NCBI GenBank assembly: GCA_036873755.1
Contig: JAVTVY010037013.1
Location: forward strand, 106,070 to 170,069
Source: Hanleya hanleyi
Lineage: Eukaryota > Mollusca > Polyplacophora > Lepidopleurida > Hanleyidae
DNA: 64,000 nt
Direction: 5' to 3'
Shown here: piece after piece, positions 10,987-23,180 of the stretch
Layout of the letters: each line of letters begins with the position of its first letter
Numbering within the stretch: the first letter of the stretch is position 1
Position numbers and translations under genes: made by a program
The notes under the pieces: generated by a model
Databases searched by the model: none
Told to the model about the DNA's origin: nothing
Seen by the model: only the letters and a program-made list of their open reading frames with translations

Positions 10987-11382
10987 TTGGATATGAAATG
11001 TCCACCTTCACTGGATTTGGAGGAAACTACAGATAGCCCTAGAGGCACATCATATTTAGATCTATATCCCCATACAAATGAAGCGGGTATTCTCTCTCGT
11101 CGACTTTATGACAAAAGAGATGATTACAATTTCGACATCGTAAACTATCCTTTTCTGGACAGTAATATTCCAGTGGGACCTGCATGTGGCGCATACATAT
11201 CTCGCCTAGTAGCATTTGCTAGATCCTGTGTTAAATGTGACGATTTTAATCAACGTCACGAAACATTGTTGCAGAAACTCATAAAACAGAGCTATTCCAA
11301 CAAGCACCTCCACTCAAAGTTTCTCAAATTTGGCTATACATATCGCATGCTGATAGCAAAATACGAGCGTAGCGTTTCGTAA
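10987..11382 (+). pseudogene. C-terminal fragment of a second LINE ORF (RT C-terminus)
   Basis: The 131-residue plus-strand frame contains LSRRLYDKRDDYNFDIVNYPFLDSNIP (read as two short motifs), then GAYISRLVAFARSC and a HETLLQKL helix. This is the well-known tail of a metazoan retroelement RT ORF (recalled pattern; name not certain). It has no RT core upstream: the element is 5' truncated and lies inside the minus-strand LINE, between its RT and endonuclease remnants. Its stop codon is followed directly by the 3' tail family. Confidence 0.65.
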
Positions 11383-11808
11383 CTTGTGTCTAATTCCGCT
11401 TAACCCGGGGCTAGGGGCCGTATGAACCCATGCACTTAAAGATCCTCATGGTGTTCACATGAACAGTCATAATCAAAGTGTGACTGAGATACATCATTCT
11501 CTAGATGATGACTTTACAACGATTATTATGGATTAAGAATACTGATCAGCGATACGGATTTGACATTTTTGGAACATCATGATGTCTTGTCGGCATAATT
11601 GAAAACTGTTGACCGCTTCTCTCTTGCAGGAAACTAGCCTATGTTTATGTATACTATGATTGTCCTTTTAAATTTTGTGCTGATACTGTTATCTGGCATA
11701 TGGAATAGGTATTTGGATTATGGACGCGGATATTCTTTAATGGACGGACGCGGATATTCTTTGATGGACGACAGCTGAATTATGAATGACGGACTAGACG
11801 CTTGTAAT
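11383..11808 (+). repeat. LINE 3' tail, copy B (attached to its ORF)
   Basis: This is the reference copy of the tail: it begins at the stop codon of the RT fragment (CGTAACTTG..CCGCTTAACCC) and ends at GACGCTTGTAAT. It contains a local 24-bp duplication (GGACGCGGATATTCTTTAATG repeated). Because it is joined to an ORF, it identifies the other copies (A, C, D, E) as LINE 3' ends. Confidence 0.75.
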
Positions 11809-11899
11809 GCAGTCAAGGCCACATGATATACATTTTTTAAAGGTTTTTCGGAGTATGTGTGGTTTCTCGTGTTTTAATATGGCTGTCTAGGATGGGATT

Positions 11900-12885
11900 G
11901 GATTGTTGTTTGTTTTCTTTAATTTCAAGTTCATTAATTAGATCCCGTGTGTTGTCACTAGTATATTGTTAAATAGTTCTACTTTGTTGTTAATACGTTC
12001 TGTGGTTGCAACTATATCACACGACATGATGCGTTGTATATTATTTTGCGACTTGACAGTAATTCCTCTCTGTAAAGCATATTATTGCCTCCTGCAATCT
12101 TGCATGAAACCGGTGAAAGGCGCAAGTTAACATTGTTTATGTGGTTCATAATATTACTTTTATTGCATTTGAATAAAGTTGAAATTGGACAATGTTGAGT
12201 AATTTCTTTAACGTTTAAGCTAACGACATTATGGATTGTACTTTGATGGGCAAGGACATAATCAACAGCACTGCATCCTTGATTTGTGAAAAAAAGGGTT
12301 TTTCCAGATTATTCTTCTGGACGTACTATTTAGTACACGTATACCTCTCGAGATACATTACAGTTATCCTGAGAATTCTTTTGACGGTTGATAGAATCTA
12401 AAATGTAATCGTTTGGCAATGGTATAAACTTTTCACTATAGTGGACTATATAGTCATCCAATAGTTCTTGTTTATGGCAGTTCTTGCATTTACATCGCCG
12501 ATAAGGATGACCACTACTTTGGAACTCAATCTTTCAATCTCATTTTCCAACATATTATAATGGTCGTTGTCGTATTGCGAATCAATAGGGTATCAATAGA
12601 AGGTCCACATATAAAGGTCAACATGCCAGCCAAATATATGCCCGGGAGTTTAATCCGTAAGGCATCTCTATTAAGTTTGGGTAATGTTTACTTTTGTAGA
12701 GAACAAGCAACCCACCAGATCCCCTATCACACTGTTGCTCTGAGTCTTTCACACTGTGTACGGTTCATCATGACATTGTGATTCTCAGTATTATTTTTAG
12801 AACTATGAGTTTCCTGAAGACATATTACGTCATGTGAGCCTGAAAGTTGTTGGACATTCGGGGTCTCAATTTCATTTTTTAAGCC
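11900..12885 (-). pseudogene. APE-type endonuclease domain of decayed LINE
   Basis: On the minus strand, GSHDVICLQETHSS (about 12,850-12,800) is the catalytic-Glu block of the apurinic-like endonuclease. KVVVILIGDVNARTA (about 12,520-12,475) is the GDxNAR block, and AVDYVLAHQSTIHNV near 12,260 matches the block preceding the terminal SDH motif. Stops and frameshifts intervene. The order endonuclease, RT, thumb along the minus strand down to 9.46 kb supports one original element, later split by the plus-strand LINE. Confidence 0.7.
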
Positions 12886-13176
12886 ATCAATATTCTATGG
12901 AAAGAATGTTGTAATTGTCAAGTGACAACATAACGCAATATATATTACTGTTGAAAACACCCAGACTGGTGAGTACTTAAAGTAGACAAAAAGTATATAG
13001 ATACTTATACCTTCAGTACCTCATCACTGCTTATCACTAGTAGTAGCGATGAGTTCCTAGTAATGAGCCATGTTCCATGTGTAATGCTAATAATATTAAA
13101 CATATGGTTAACAATAGCATTGCCAGTTTGATATACCAGCAATATTGTTTTCAGAATAGTTCGAAATGTCAGAATG

Positions 13177-13490
13177 CACTGCCAAAAATACCCTACTTAT
13201 TTAAGATAATGCCCTAAAATTGTCTTGAAATAAGATAATTTTTACTCAAAATAAGTTAAAGTTTAAGAAGATTTTTTTTCTTGTAGAAGTAAAAGTTGGA
13301 GTGGGGTAAGTATATTTTACTTGAGCAAGAAAAAAATAAGAATTTTTCTTAAAACAAGATTTTTTTAAGAAAAATTCTTAAATTTCTTGAAATTTTTTTT
13401 TTTAAATTTAACTTATTTTGAGTAAAAATTATCTTATTTCAAGAAAATTTTAGTGCATTATCTTAAATAAGTAGGGTATTTTTGGCAGTG
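13177..13490. repeat. Foldback MITE, 314 bp, CACTGCC termini
   Basis: CACTGCCAAAAATACCCTAC at 13,177 is repeated in reverse complement up to 13,490, and pairing continues inward (TTATTTAAGATAATG, then CTTGAAATAAGATAATTTT). The two arms of about 100 bp leave a short A/T-rich centre. Non-coding. Confidence 0.85.
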
Positions 13491-15183
13491 TGCATAAAAT
13501 ACATGTACTTCAGATTACATGTATATTGGCAGACCATACAGTGTAATAACTACAACCTGAAATACCTGGATTGAACAGATGTTAAAGGAATAGACAACAT
13601 TTGGCAAACGTAAACTGCGACTGAAAGATCAATCCAAACAGTGCCCAACAATATTTTTCCCTATTTTTGAGATTCTTGAAAAATACTCTCAAACACTGGA
13701 AAAATGACCAGAGGTGTTGAATGAAGGGAGCCACCATGTTTCTGGCTTAACCAATGAGCGGCCGGGTGATATTCACGTGACAACTAGCTCATGACGTCAA
13801 AGGGCCTCTCTGCTGTTAGAGAGCAAACACGGCAGCAAGTGATTTTCAACTTTTTCCAAGGGTCCGACGCCTTGCATTTCCGGGAGTTTCAACCTGACTG
13901 ATGACAATGACTGGCTGGGCCAAACCATGCTTTCATCTACGCTGCTTGGGACCAGTGTCGAGGGATATAACTTAGTGTCAGGCGTGTTCGAGCCCATTGA
14001 AGACGATCTACCGTAGAAATCGGTCGAGGATGCATGTACCGTAGAAGCCGGCCGGGTCGCGGATTTCGTTTAATCGGCTCTGCTGTGAGATGTATATGTT
14101 AGGAAACGATCAGACGAGCACATGTGCAAGTGCTGACATTAGCTGACAAGGATTTATTCCATAAACTTTCTCAGGTAAATTTTCTCGCACGCTAGATATT
14201 TGGGTGGGTGTTTAACGGCCGTGTCATGCTGGACAGTTTCTTTCGGTAACAGTTCAACGGTGAGAAAAAACTCCGGATAATCTTATCCCGGAGAAACGGC
14301 CCTCCAACAGGGGCAGATTTAGTTTCGTTTTCTGGCTGAGTGCCGGTCTTTGTTGGGGACCGATTCCTTGAATTGATAACACAGAAATCAGAATTATTCC
14401 CATTTTCGGTTACATTAAACAATCTCAGTGAGTTACTGTCGAATTGGCCTATAACGAAAGCATATTTATCAGGCAACTCGATGCTGTGTTTTTTTGACCC
14501 TTACATAGTCTAGACTGACCGACAGATCAAACCCGATTTCTCAACAACAAGGATAAGATCATTGTAATTGTACAAACATCAGCCGGTATTTTACAGGGTA
14601 CAGAATACAAGGATGTATAGCCACACCTGCTGGCCTATCGGGCTGCGATTATTCCAGTGCAAGGCAAACTGTGCGTGTCCTCCCAGTTCACTGCAGTGTT
14701 CTGTGGCCCAGTGACGTCACTAAACTTGCCGTAATGGCGACGGCCTTACAAGCCACAGAATTTATCATTAACGGCTTCTTACTCGGTTGGAAAAAATTGC
14801 ATAATTTAAATAAAAATCGTTTTGGACACTCCTGGAATTGTTCTTTCATTTGCAATATACGTTTATCAAAGGTTGTCTATTCCTTTAATAATTCTGAAGC
14901 TATTAAACTTGTCCAATATGAACATGTATTAAGTATTAATATTTTTCCTATTACATATTAATGTGGTCCTGTAACCAGAGGTGGGCAATGTAATCAAATG
15001 GGTAATATCACGCATACAAAGGTCCAGGATGGTAGATACTTCATATCTAAGCTATTTTATAAGTCTTTGTGTAGCTGAAAAGGCTCGGGCCTAGACATGT
15101 TGATGTCCCCCAGACTAGGTGAGTGAAGTCGGACCACAGTTAACAGTTCACAGTTCGCAATTCGAGAGGGACCCAATAAGTTT
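13491..15183. other. Intergenic sequence, no gene recognised
   Basis: Small frames at 13,797-13,997 and 14,192-14,476 (minus) and 14,671-14,961 (plus) have no domain, conserved start context or neighbours. Nothing supportable. Confidence 0.45.
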
Positions 15184-15249
15184 GCCTTCTTGTTGCGCAC
15201 ATGTTATTGAGGTAATGTTCAGTAGGAGCAAGAGAACCGTGGTGAACAT
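15184..15249 (-). pseudogene. Signal-peptide stub of a lectin-PAN gene
   Basis: The minus strand from ATG 15,249 encodes MFTTVLLLLLNITSITCAQQ and a few more residues, almost the same as the signal peptide of the gene at 23,181-24,044. Homology stops just after the cleavage region; the lectin and PAN domains are missing. Upstream sequence (to about 16,650) is colinear with that gene's upstream region. This is a truncated duplicate; any transcript would run into unrelated sequence. Confidence 0.8.
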
Positions 15250-16650
15250 TTCGTTCTTGAGGAGAGTTTTTACGCAACTAGCTAGACTTCCCGGACTTCG
15301 CTTAACTACACATTAATCTGGACAATGCTTTCGACACAGAAACACGATATATTTGTATGAACAAAACCTGTTTATGTCACAGTGATACAATCAGTAGATA
15401 AGCTCACAGCAATACGTTATACATGTATGTTATCGAAAGGTGACTCGGTATTTTTGTCACAATGACACGATAGGTAATCTCACAGCGATACGGTATAGGT
15501 TATCTCAAAGTGACTTTGTATGTTATGTCATAATAGCACGTAGGTAATCTCACAGCAGTACTCAGTGGGTCTTCTCACATACACGACAGATTGTCTCACA
15601 CCGATACGCTATGTTTAACTGCATATACTTTTTGCCACTTTTCCCAGAATAGAAATCCTTTATATTACAATGAGACACTTGCTGCCATGCTGATGATTTG
15701 CCAAGATGTAATATAATTGCTTTGTGCAATTGGATTCTAGTACATGTATAATGTAACAGTCTGATAATGGCAAAATACCTGGTCTATTGTAATCTATGTC
15801 AGTATACAATGGTGTAGTAAACAGGTAATGAGGATAAAGCACATCAAGCTAATTAAAATATAATTTAATATGATATATTGTCACGATCGTAGAAAGATAA
15901 ATATGCAGACAATCTCATGGGAGCGACTTAAATATACAGAAGCCAACACATTTAATGTTTTCCGCTGGGAAGATACTTACATGAACTTTTTGTTGAATAA
16001 TATCGCCGATTCAATCGCTTACTTTCAGTCGTCGAAATAGCCTTGAATGAGCAGACAATCGATAAGAGATTTGTAGACATTGTTGGAAGAACAGGCTTAG
16101 CAGAAAATAGGTTATTACTCTCGCCACATCTGTCTGTTTGACCGTCTGTATAGGTCATCTTCGCAACGGTCCTTAGCATCGCAATGGGACAAATATCGAC
16201 ATGGTCGTCCCTTATTATCGAATGTCTCCTGAAAGATTCCAAAATGATTTTAGAGACCGAAGTATGAAGAGGAAGTTTGCTTGTCACTTCCAGACATGGA
16301 ACATTTCTTATCCACCAATGCAGATTTCCACAAACTCAACTTTCAAGACACCCGTTAGTCCTGAGGTATAAAACACTGTACAAACCCCCTTTCATGCCCC
16401 TCCCGCACATCGCTTATCCAGCTGCCGCCAATAATATGTCCGACGTCCATAATCAAAATATCGAAACTCTTATGAAAAAAACTTCTACAATTGACCTTCT
16501 TTAGAATATGACGTCGCTTTGACGTCATCAAAACGTGAATCTTGGCTTATTCTTTATATATTCTATAATCCGAACGTCAACGAGCATATTGGACAGCCTA
16601 GGCCATTTCAACCTATCTGCATACCGTGTTTACGTTACCTCCATACCTGA
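15250..16650. repeat. Segmental duplication copy 1 (paralogous to 24.04-25.94 kb)
   Basis: Landmarks occur in the same order in both copies: the AGACACTTGCTGCCATGCTG stretch (15,671), the ACGATCGTAGAAAGATAAAT stretch, TTTCCGCTGGGAAGATACTT and the GAACGTCAACGAGCATATT end near 16,590. It contains about three degenerate copies of the 71-bp upstream repeat (15,390-15,600), against ten in the other copy. Confidence 0.8.
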
Positions 16651-17220
16651 TGGTCCACCGTTACCTCCATACCTGGTAGATCGCCGTTACCTCAATACCT
16701 GAGGGACTACCGTTACCTTCAATCTTTGGATGACCACCGAGACATCCATTCTCGAAAGACCACCATTATCTCATATCTGAAGGACCACGGGTACCTCCAT
16801 TGTTTGAAGCATCACTGTTACCTCCATACCGTTGTTTTCCATTTTCGAAGATTCAACTTTACATCCATCCTTTGAAGGACCATCGTTACCTGCATATCGG
16901 AAGGACCACCGTTACCTTCACACCTGAAATTCTACCGTTACAACTATTCTTTGGACGGTCGCCTTTACCTCCATAACTGAAGGTCCCACGTTATCTCCAT
17001 ATCTAAAGGACCACCGTTACCGGCATACCTGAAGGACCAACGTTAGCCCCATTCCTTGGAGGACCAATGTACTTCCATTCCTTGAAGGATCAACGTTACC
17101 TCACTTTCCGAAAGACGATCGTTACCTCATACCTGAAGGACCGCTTACCAGAAAGACCATCATTATATCCATTCTTTGAAGAATCAACGTTACGTTCATT
17201 CCTTGAAGGACCACCGTTAG
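16630..17220. repeat. Degenerate ~35-bp tandem repeat
   Basis: Variants of CTGAAGGACCACCGTTACCT CCATAC-type units repeat irregularly with many substitutions and indels. The repeat is absent after the paralogous position at 25.94 kb, so it lies outside the segmental duplication or was lost there. Confidence 0.7.
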
Positions 17221-17759
17221 CGTTGGATTAATATGCTGGAGATGGTATCCGACTATCTGAGCAGCGGCCTTCTTGAAAATGGCAGACATCTTGGCTATTT
17301 TCGTTGTCAAAATATCTGCAAATATTATCATTGTGAATGTATGTGAAGTTGTTTTAATTCGTAGTGCTTAATTTGAGCAGCTCTGCTCAAGGTATAGTGT
17401 ATACTGTGTAAAATTGACCGAAAATATTGCGCAAAACGGCCATCTTGGATTTATGCAATTAGCTTATATTCATCTACATTTTTTATATGTTGTTTGGAAT
17501 GGTTTGGGGGAATAGTTGCAGCAAACCGCAACTCTGTTGCAATTTTCTAGATCAGACTGCAGGTTGACTCGACTATATCCGTTGCTATACGATCTGCCCC
17601 TCGCTTAAGAGTTTTAAATCAAAGTATTATAAATATCTGCTATCAAATACTTAATCTGCTACATGCTTATTTTATAATGTGTAAACTCTAGTCATTATTC
17701 AATTAGTCCCATTGTTGCACGGATTTGTCATTCATATTACTATCATTATTTCAGATCTA

Positions 17760-17886
17760 TGTTATGTTTGTCCTTGTCCATTATGTGTTTTATATATGCA
17801 GTCGACGCTGTGAAAGATCGGCCTTCTTAGCCGAACAGGTCATCGACCAAAAAAGAAAGTTTATTATTATTATTATTATTATTATA
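17760..17886 (+). repeat. Probable LINE 3' end with (ATT)n tail
   Basis: GTCGACGCTGTGAAAGATCG, GCCTTCTTAGCCGAACAGGT and CATCGACC are followed by AAAAAAGAAAGTTT and eight or so ATT units. A conserved block ending in a trinucleotide tail is typical of CR1/L2-like 3' ends. Assignment is by pattern only. Confidence 0.5.
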
Positions 17887-17989
17887 ACCATAGCTACATA
17901 ATTACCATACAGTCCGCATTCAATATTTGAGCAGAATTAGACACAGTTACGAAATTTAGCGCCAAAGATCTGACACACGAATATAGTAA

Positions 17990-18188
17990 TTTGCTATCAT
18001 CATTGAAATCTATTGACCGCTTCTCTCTTGCAGGAAACAAGCCTATGTTTATGTATACTATGATTGTCTTTTTGAATTTGGTGCTAATACTGTTATATGG
18101 AATATGGAATAGGTCTTTGGATTATGGACGCGGATATTCTCTAATGGACGACGGCTGGATTATGAATGACGGACTAGACGCTTGTAAT
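17990..18188 (+). repeat. LINE 3' tail, copy C (strongly 5' truncated)
   Basis: It begins at CATCATTGAAATCTATTGAC and runs through GACCGCTTCTCTCTTGCAGG and TTATGGACGCGGATATTCTC to GACGCTTGTAAT, the common 3' end. The short plus-strand frame inside it is a by-product. Confidence 0.75.
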
Positions 18189-19510
18189 CCATCGCCACAA
18201 TGGACCTGAACCCTGGTGACGTAATATATTTCTTTCAATCACGTGATAAATTGAGCAACCATTCATCTGCTTTATTATAGGTGATCACTTATCCAGAAGT
18301 TTACGGCGGCATCGTTTATGTAACACGAAACTAACGCACGGTGTGAATTCCTATATGTAACCCGATACACCAAATTAAAGCTTGCTTTTCTGACTATACC
18401 AGTTCGGCAATTAAGCAATTAAGTTGATGTCACGTTACACGAGAGAGGTGACAAGCTAATTGAATTGTACAACGATCCCACCAGGCAATTATTTGTCATT
18501 GATGTTGGGGGCCTGCATTGCATCAAGGGATAGAAGTGGGATTTAATTGTCAAGGATGTTGGGGGCTAAAGTCATCAGGTTTCAGACCTATTGATAAATT
18601 CTGGAAGAAGGCGTTTCATGGCATAGCCTAGTCGAAGGCAATATCGATTCTCCTTAATATTAATGAGTTACCTCTCCATAGAATTGAAATAATAGCATTT
18701 TCATATTTGTTCTTCTCGAGTCGCTATTGTTTTAACGCCTAATTATTATTGATAAATTAAATCGTTCCGCCGCAAAGTTACTCTCGTTGCCTTAAATAAA
18801 TTATCAGCCTACAGAAAGGTGCACTGTAAATCGTAGAGACAGCCATCAATAACAGAATATATCGTCGATAGCAAACTTGTGGATGACATTACTTAAGGTC
18901 TGAAGGCCGGTTCACAGCATATTTGAAAACTCCCAAAATTACATTTGATATTTTACGAACGCATTTATTCAGGCTATTCAAATTTATATGTTGTTGTACA
19001 TTTGGGGATAAAGGGATGGACCCATTCGAGTATGTTTTTCCTCAAACAACTAAAAATATTTCAAAACCTTAAGTTTCTCTTGGATGTATTAATCTCATAT
19101 CCTATCGTATTTCAAAGTTAAGTTGTCGGAAAAAATAGTTAAACCGCCGTCATTGTAAGTTAAACACAGGAAGCAAATTGGACATGAAAGAACTTTGATT
19201 ACCTGGGTATGTGTAGATTACGCAGTTCAAATATCAAACCTTTTGAACGGGTATCTTAGAAACTATCTAAACTGAGATATTGCTGGGAGATAAAAAAAAA
19301 TACTTAAAAAGGAAACTACACAAAACGTGAAAATATCAAACCCGGACAACGACAGAAAGCGTAGCAGTTACATGAACTGTTGAAAAGTTATTTTCATTCT
19401 TTACTGGGCTATACATATTCATAAGATCCATTCAGTGGCATGTATTACTCAAGAAAAGAAAACAGTTTTTCACATGTGTATGATTAAGAATGTGGTTTTG
19501 AAATTTTGCT
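18189..19510. other. Intergenic sequence, nothing recognised
   Basis: No coding frame, inverted repeat or tandem repeat of note was seen in this AT-rich stretch. Confidence 0.45.
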
Positions 19511-19843
19511 TCATACTGGACTGAGAAGCTGTATGATCCAGAGACCATTGTTCCATACTGAACCTAGGATCTGTATGATCCAGAGACCACTGTTCCATAT
19601 TGGTCCGAGGAGCTGTATGTTACAGAGACCATTGCTCCATACTGGTCCAAGAAGCTGTATGATCCAGAGACCATTGTTCCATACTGGACCGAGGAGCTGT
19701 ATGATCCAGAGATCATTGTCCCACACTGGTCGGAGGAGCTGTATGATCCAGAGATCATTGTTCCATACTGGACCAAGGAGCTGTATGATCCAGAATTCAT
19801 TGTTCCATACTGGTCCGAGGAGCTTATGATCCAGAGATCATTG
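19511..19843. repeat. 42-bp minisatellite, ~8 copies
   Basis: The unit GAGCTGTATGATCCAGAGAC, then CATTGTTCCATACTGGTCC, recurs every 42 bp. Because 42 is a multiple of three, long stop-free frames of 14-residue repeats appear on both strands; they have no other support. Confidence 0.9.
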
Positions 19844-21865
19844 GCATGAAGCTCAGCGAGGCTCCATGAACCTGTCATGAAGCTCAGTGGCAATAATTAA
19901 CCTTGTCGGTCAGTAATAGCAATGCGGTCAGTCTTGAAGATGATTACACCACTTGAACAAATTAATCACATAACTAATTACAATGCCAAGAATCTGTAAA
20001 GGAAGACAATTCCCCTATCCCACCAACGAATATTGTATTAGAAGTTAAACAACGAATATAAGAGAAAATGAGGACATTCTGCCTTGTCATCTTGTCTTTG
20101 TATTGACTGAATAATATATCAAACGCGTGTAAAATAAATAAAATATTGTATATACAAATCGTTTATTTTCTTCCCTGTATACAAGTACTTGGGGCTTTGC
20201 ATTATATAAGAAGCGAAAGATTGACGTAATTACAATCAGACCCCCATTGTTGTATATAAAGTATATTTCCATTACAATTGCGGATATACAGAAAGACAGT
20301 TTCGCGTGCAAAAATATCAAACTATGTATATTTTACCGCAGGAATACTTTTTTAATACCTGAATTTATTATCCGCATAAGAGTCCATACAGACATACAAA
20401 CATTTATATGATATATGTAACAACAGGAGTGGTAACCAATAGGAAAACAAACGAAATTGACTAAAAATGACACAGACTGTTTAAGTTATATTTTATGGAT
20501 TATATTGTTCCATTTTCGTATATTGATATTTTAATGTTCTCAAAATAAATAATATCTTCCTATGTACATGAAGTTATAACTTTTTAGTCAAATGCTCATC
20601 CAAATTAACTGTATATACAAACGTCAATCTGTCAGATTGCCGGTGCATACTTACATATATAATTTGTATACACATATACACACATGTATAAACACGCACA
20701 CATACTTAGTTACACACATATTTATATATAAATCTTTATACATACAAAAATACACATACAGACTATATTGTGTACAGATAGGTATATTGTATAGATATTT
20801 ACACTATTTAATGCCATATTTGGCAAATATTTACACAAATTATGTGCGACAAAAATATACCACCATTCACAAGAGATGTTATATAGGTATTTGCGTATGA
20901 CAAATTTTAATCAGTCGGACTACGCCAGAATCATTGTCCATAAGGTTATACGCGTATATGTATACATATACATCTAACATTGTTTACAGATATACTCACA
21001 TAATAAACACAAGCAGGGACAATGTATCGCCTGTTGCACAACCCTTGAACTACTGAAGGATTGGAAGGATATCGCCTGTGGCATAACCCTTGGACTTCTG
21101 ATAGCAAAAGGATGGGAAGGATCACACACACCAACATACAATAAGTAAAGAAAGAAGAATACGTTGCAACAAAAATCCAGTCTCACATGAAAAACGACTA
21201 GGCCTTCCTAAGCTATATATCCATTGTGCATTATACCTGGCAAAATATTAAATATCAAGGATCTTGACAAAGCTTCAATGTTTAATATCTAGACAGAGAG
21301 CCCCACTTATGCTCGAAATCCACAACAGTATAGGCGAAATGGCTGTCAATGATAATTGCCCAGCAATGGGAATATTAAGCTTTTCATTTCAACATAAATA
21401 TGGTTCGATAGCACTATCAACTAAATATTTCTTCGCGTGGAGGAAACTTCTAGTTTGAGAAAAGTTAACACCCAGATACATATTAAAAATTGTCAATATC
21501 AGTACTATCAAATTGGAAAAATGGAACTATTGCATCAACTATTACAACTCCAGTTGTGTTTACATTTAAATGCATTATTCACAATACATGGCAAACACTC
21601 TGGACTTGATGAAATAAAAATACAACAAAACGGTAAATGGTTTCTTTTATAAAAAAAATTATTCTGTGTTCCCTCCATGCGATATATACGTGCGTTACCC
21701 CGTCAACGCGAAATTTCTTCAATTTCTCGTTGTAAAAAATATACGATCACACACCATCCCCGTTTATCAGACGTATTATACAAAGATGTAATCATAAAAC
21801 AATCACGTTTAATTCGCGGTAGGGCCTCGAGCTCTTAAAACATACTCAACAGAAAATAAGTTATT
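19844..21865. other. Intergenic, AT-rich and low complexity
   Basis: 20,640-20,830 is a TA/CA-rich simple-sequence region (ACACATATACACACATG-like). Near 21,020-21,110 a short direct repeat (GTATCGCCTGTTGCACAACC against ATATCGCCTGTGGCATAACC) occurs. No gene is supported. Confidence 0.45.
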
Positions 21866-22223
21866 ACACTCTCAAAAATATTCAGGTAAATGTCCTGAAC
21901 TGATCAGGTTGTATATCCACAACACAATTTTAGGGATTTTGGTTATAATTCAGAACTGATTACCTGAATTTTAAGAATAAGATCCCTGAATTAGAGGATT
22001 TTCCCTAAAATTCAGGCAAATTTATCACCCTGATTAGTAAGTTCCCGACCCTATTCAGGTAGGTAAAATCCCCTAAACTTCAGGTAACTTAGCTTTAATT
22101 CTTGGTTGATATACCTGAATTTTAGGAAATTATTCCTTGGTTTTAGGTAAAATCTCTGAAATTGAGTTATGAATGTGCAATCTGATCTATTCAGGATTAT
22201 TCCCTGAATATCTATGAGAGTGT
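21866..22223. repeat. Foldback MITE with ACACTCTC termini, 358 bp
   Basis: ACACTCTCAAAAATATTCAGG-type left end (21,866) and its reverse complement at the right end (CCTGAATATCTATGAGAGTG to 22,223). The interior is built from repeated CCTGAATTTTAGG-like words in both orientations, so it can fold extensively. ATT and AAT flank the ends. Non-coding. Confidence 0.8.
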
Positions 22224-23180
22224 AATGTCGCTTACTACGTAGTTGGCGAGGATATTGTTTTGATTTCTATGTCTCTCCGTCTGTTTGCCCGTCTATTTCT
22301 TCAAGCTGATTGGTGAATCATTGAAAAAGTTGTTCATTGGAGATTTCGTGGATTTCAGACCTGATCAGTGTTAACCTCTTTATGCGAAATGCTATTCGAG
22401 CTAACAAAAATTCTTGATGGGTTGTTCGAATGTGCTTATGATATATTTACATCCAGAATTCAGATATATGGCATTGGGGCCAGACATTCATAATCGGTAA
22501 ACTAGTCTCAAACAGCTAGAAAAATGACAATTTTGGTAAAACAGTATCGCTCACCGATGTCTCATGAATGCTTTACGAAGATTCAGGTTTTTTCAACACA
22601 CTGAAGCGACTGTTTAGTCCTTGAATACGGGATTCATTGCTTATACATTAACATGCTTCAATGCAACTATAGAAAATAATATAACACAAGTCTATTCTAT
22701 GGATAACAACTTCTTTATTGCTGTGGAGCTATCCATAGAATAGCCTTGTGTTATATACGCCGACTTCTAAATGCCTATCAAAGAAAAAAAGAAAATAATA
22801 TAGTCATTACAAAAGCATGATGGCAATCATTAAATGACCATGAAACAATGGAACTTGATATCACTTCGAGACTAAACTGCGATAGACATAATAAACAACC
22901 TTGACGTCCAATGGCGATGGTGCCCAGTATCCGACCACTGGCTTTCGGATTAACACAATATAGCACTGGGCTCACGAATAGTTCATCGAAAGACGAATGG
23001 TTTCCTAATATTTTTCTGAATGGTTTATGAAATAGTTCCAATGACTACTATCCTCAGATCTGAGAAAGGAGAGGGGGATTTGCTCCCGATGTCGATTATA
23101 TCCATAGCAAAGAAAAATTGCAAAAACATTCTGCCTAACATTTCATCAACTGGAATGATGTATCTGCGAGAAGATTACAC
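22224..23180. other. 3' flank of lectin-PAN gene 1; no further gene
   Basis: Contains the small hairpin element at 22,690-22,800. A minus-strand frame at 22,778-23,041 has no recognisable domain. Confidence 0.45.
22690..22800. repeat. Short hairpin element, related to 42.96-43.05 kb
   Basis: CTATTCTATGGATA and TATCCATAGAATAG flank a 25-base loop (ACAACTTCTTTATTGCTGTGG). The right flank TTATATACGCCGACTTCTAA is shared with 42,990-43,020. In the second copy the loop sequence lies in the opposite orientation relative to the shared flank. Confidence 0.7.

Noticed and set aside
10987..11382. Host gene with conserved DKRDDYNF-type motif
   Set aside because: The motif set is that of a retroelement ORF C-terminus and the following sequence is a dispersed repeat tail.
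19506..19893. Repetitive frames on both strands with 14-residue repeats
   Set aside because: Shadow of a 42-bp minisatellite whose length is a multiple of three.
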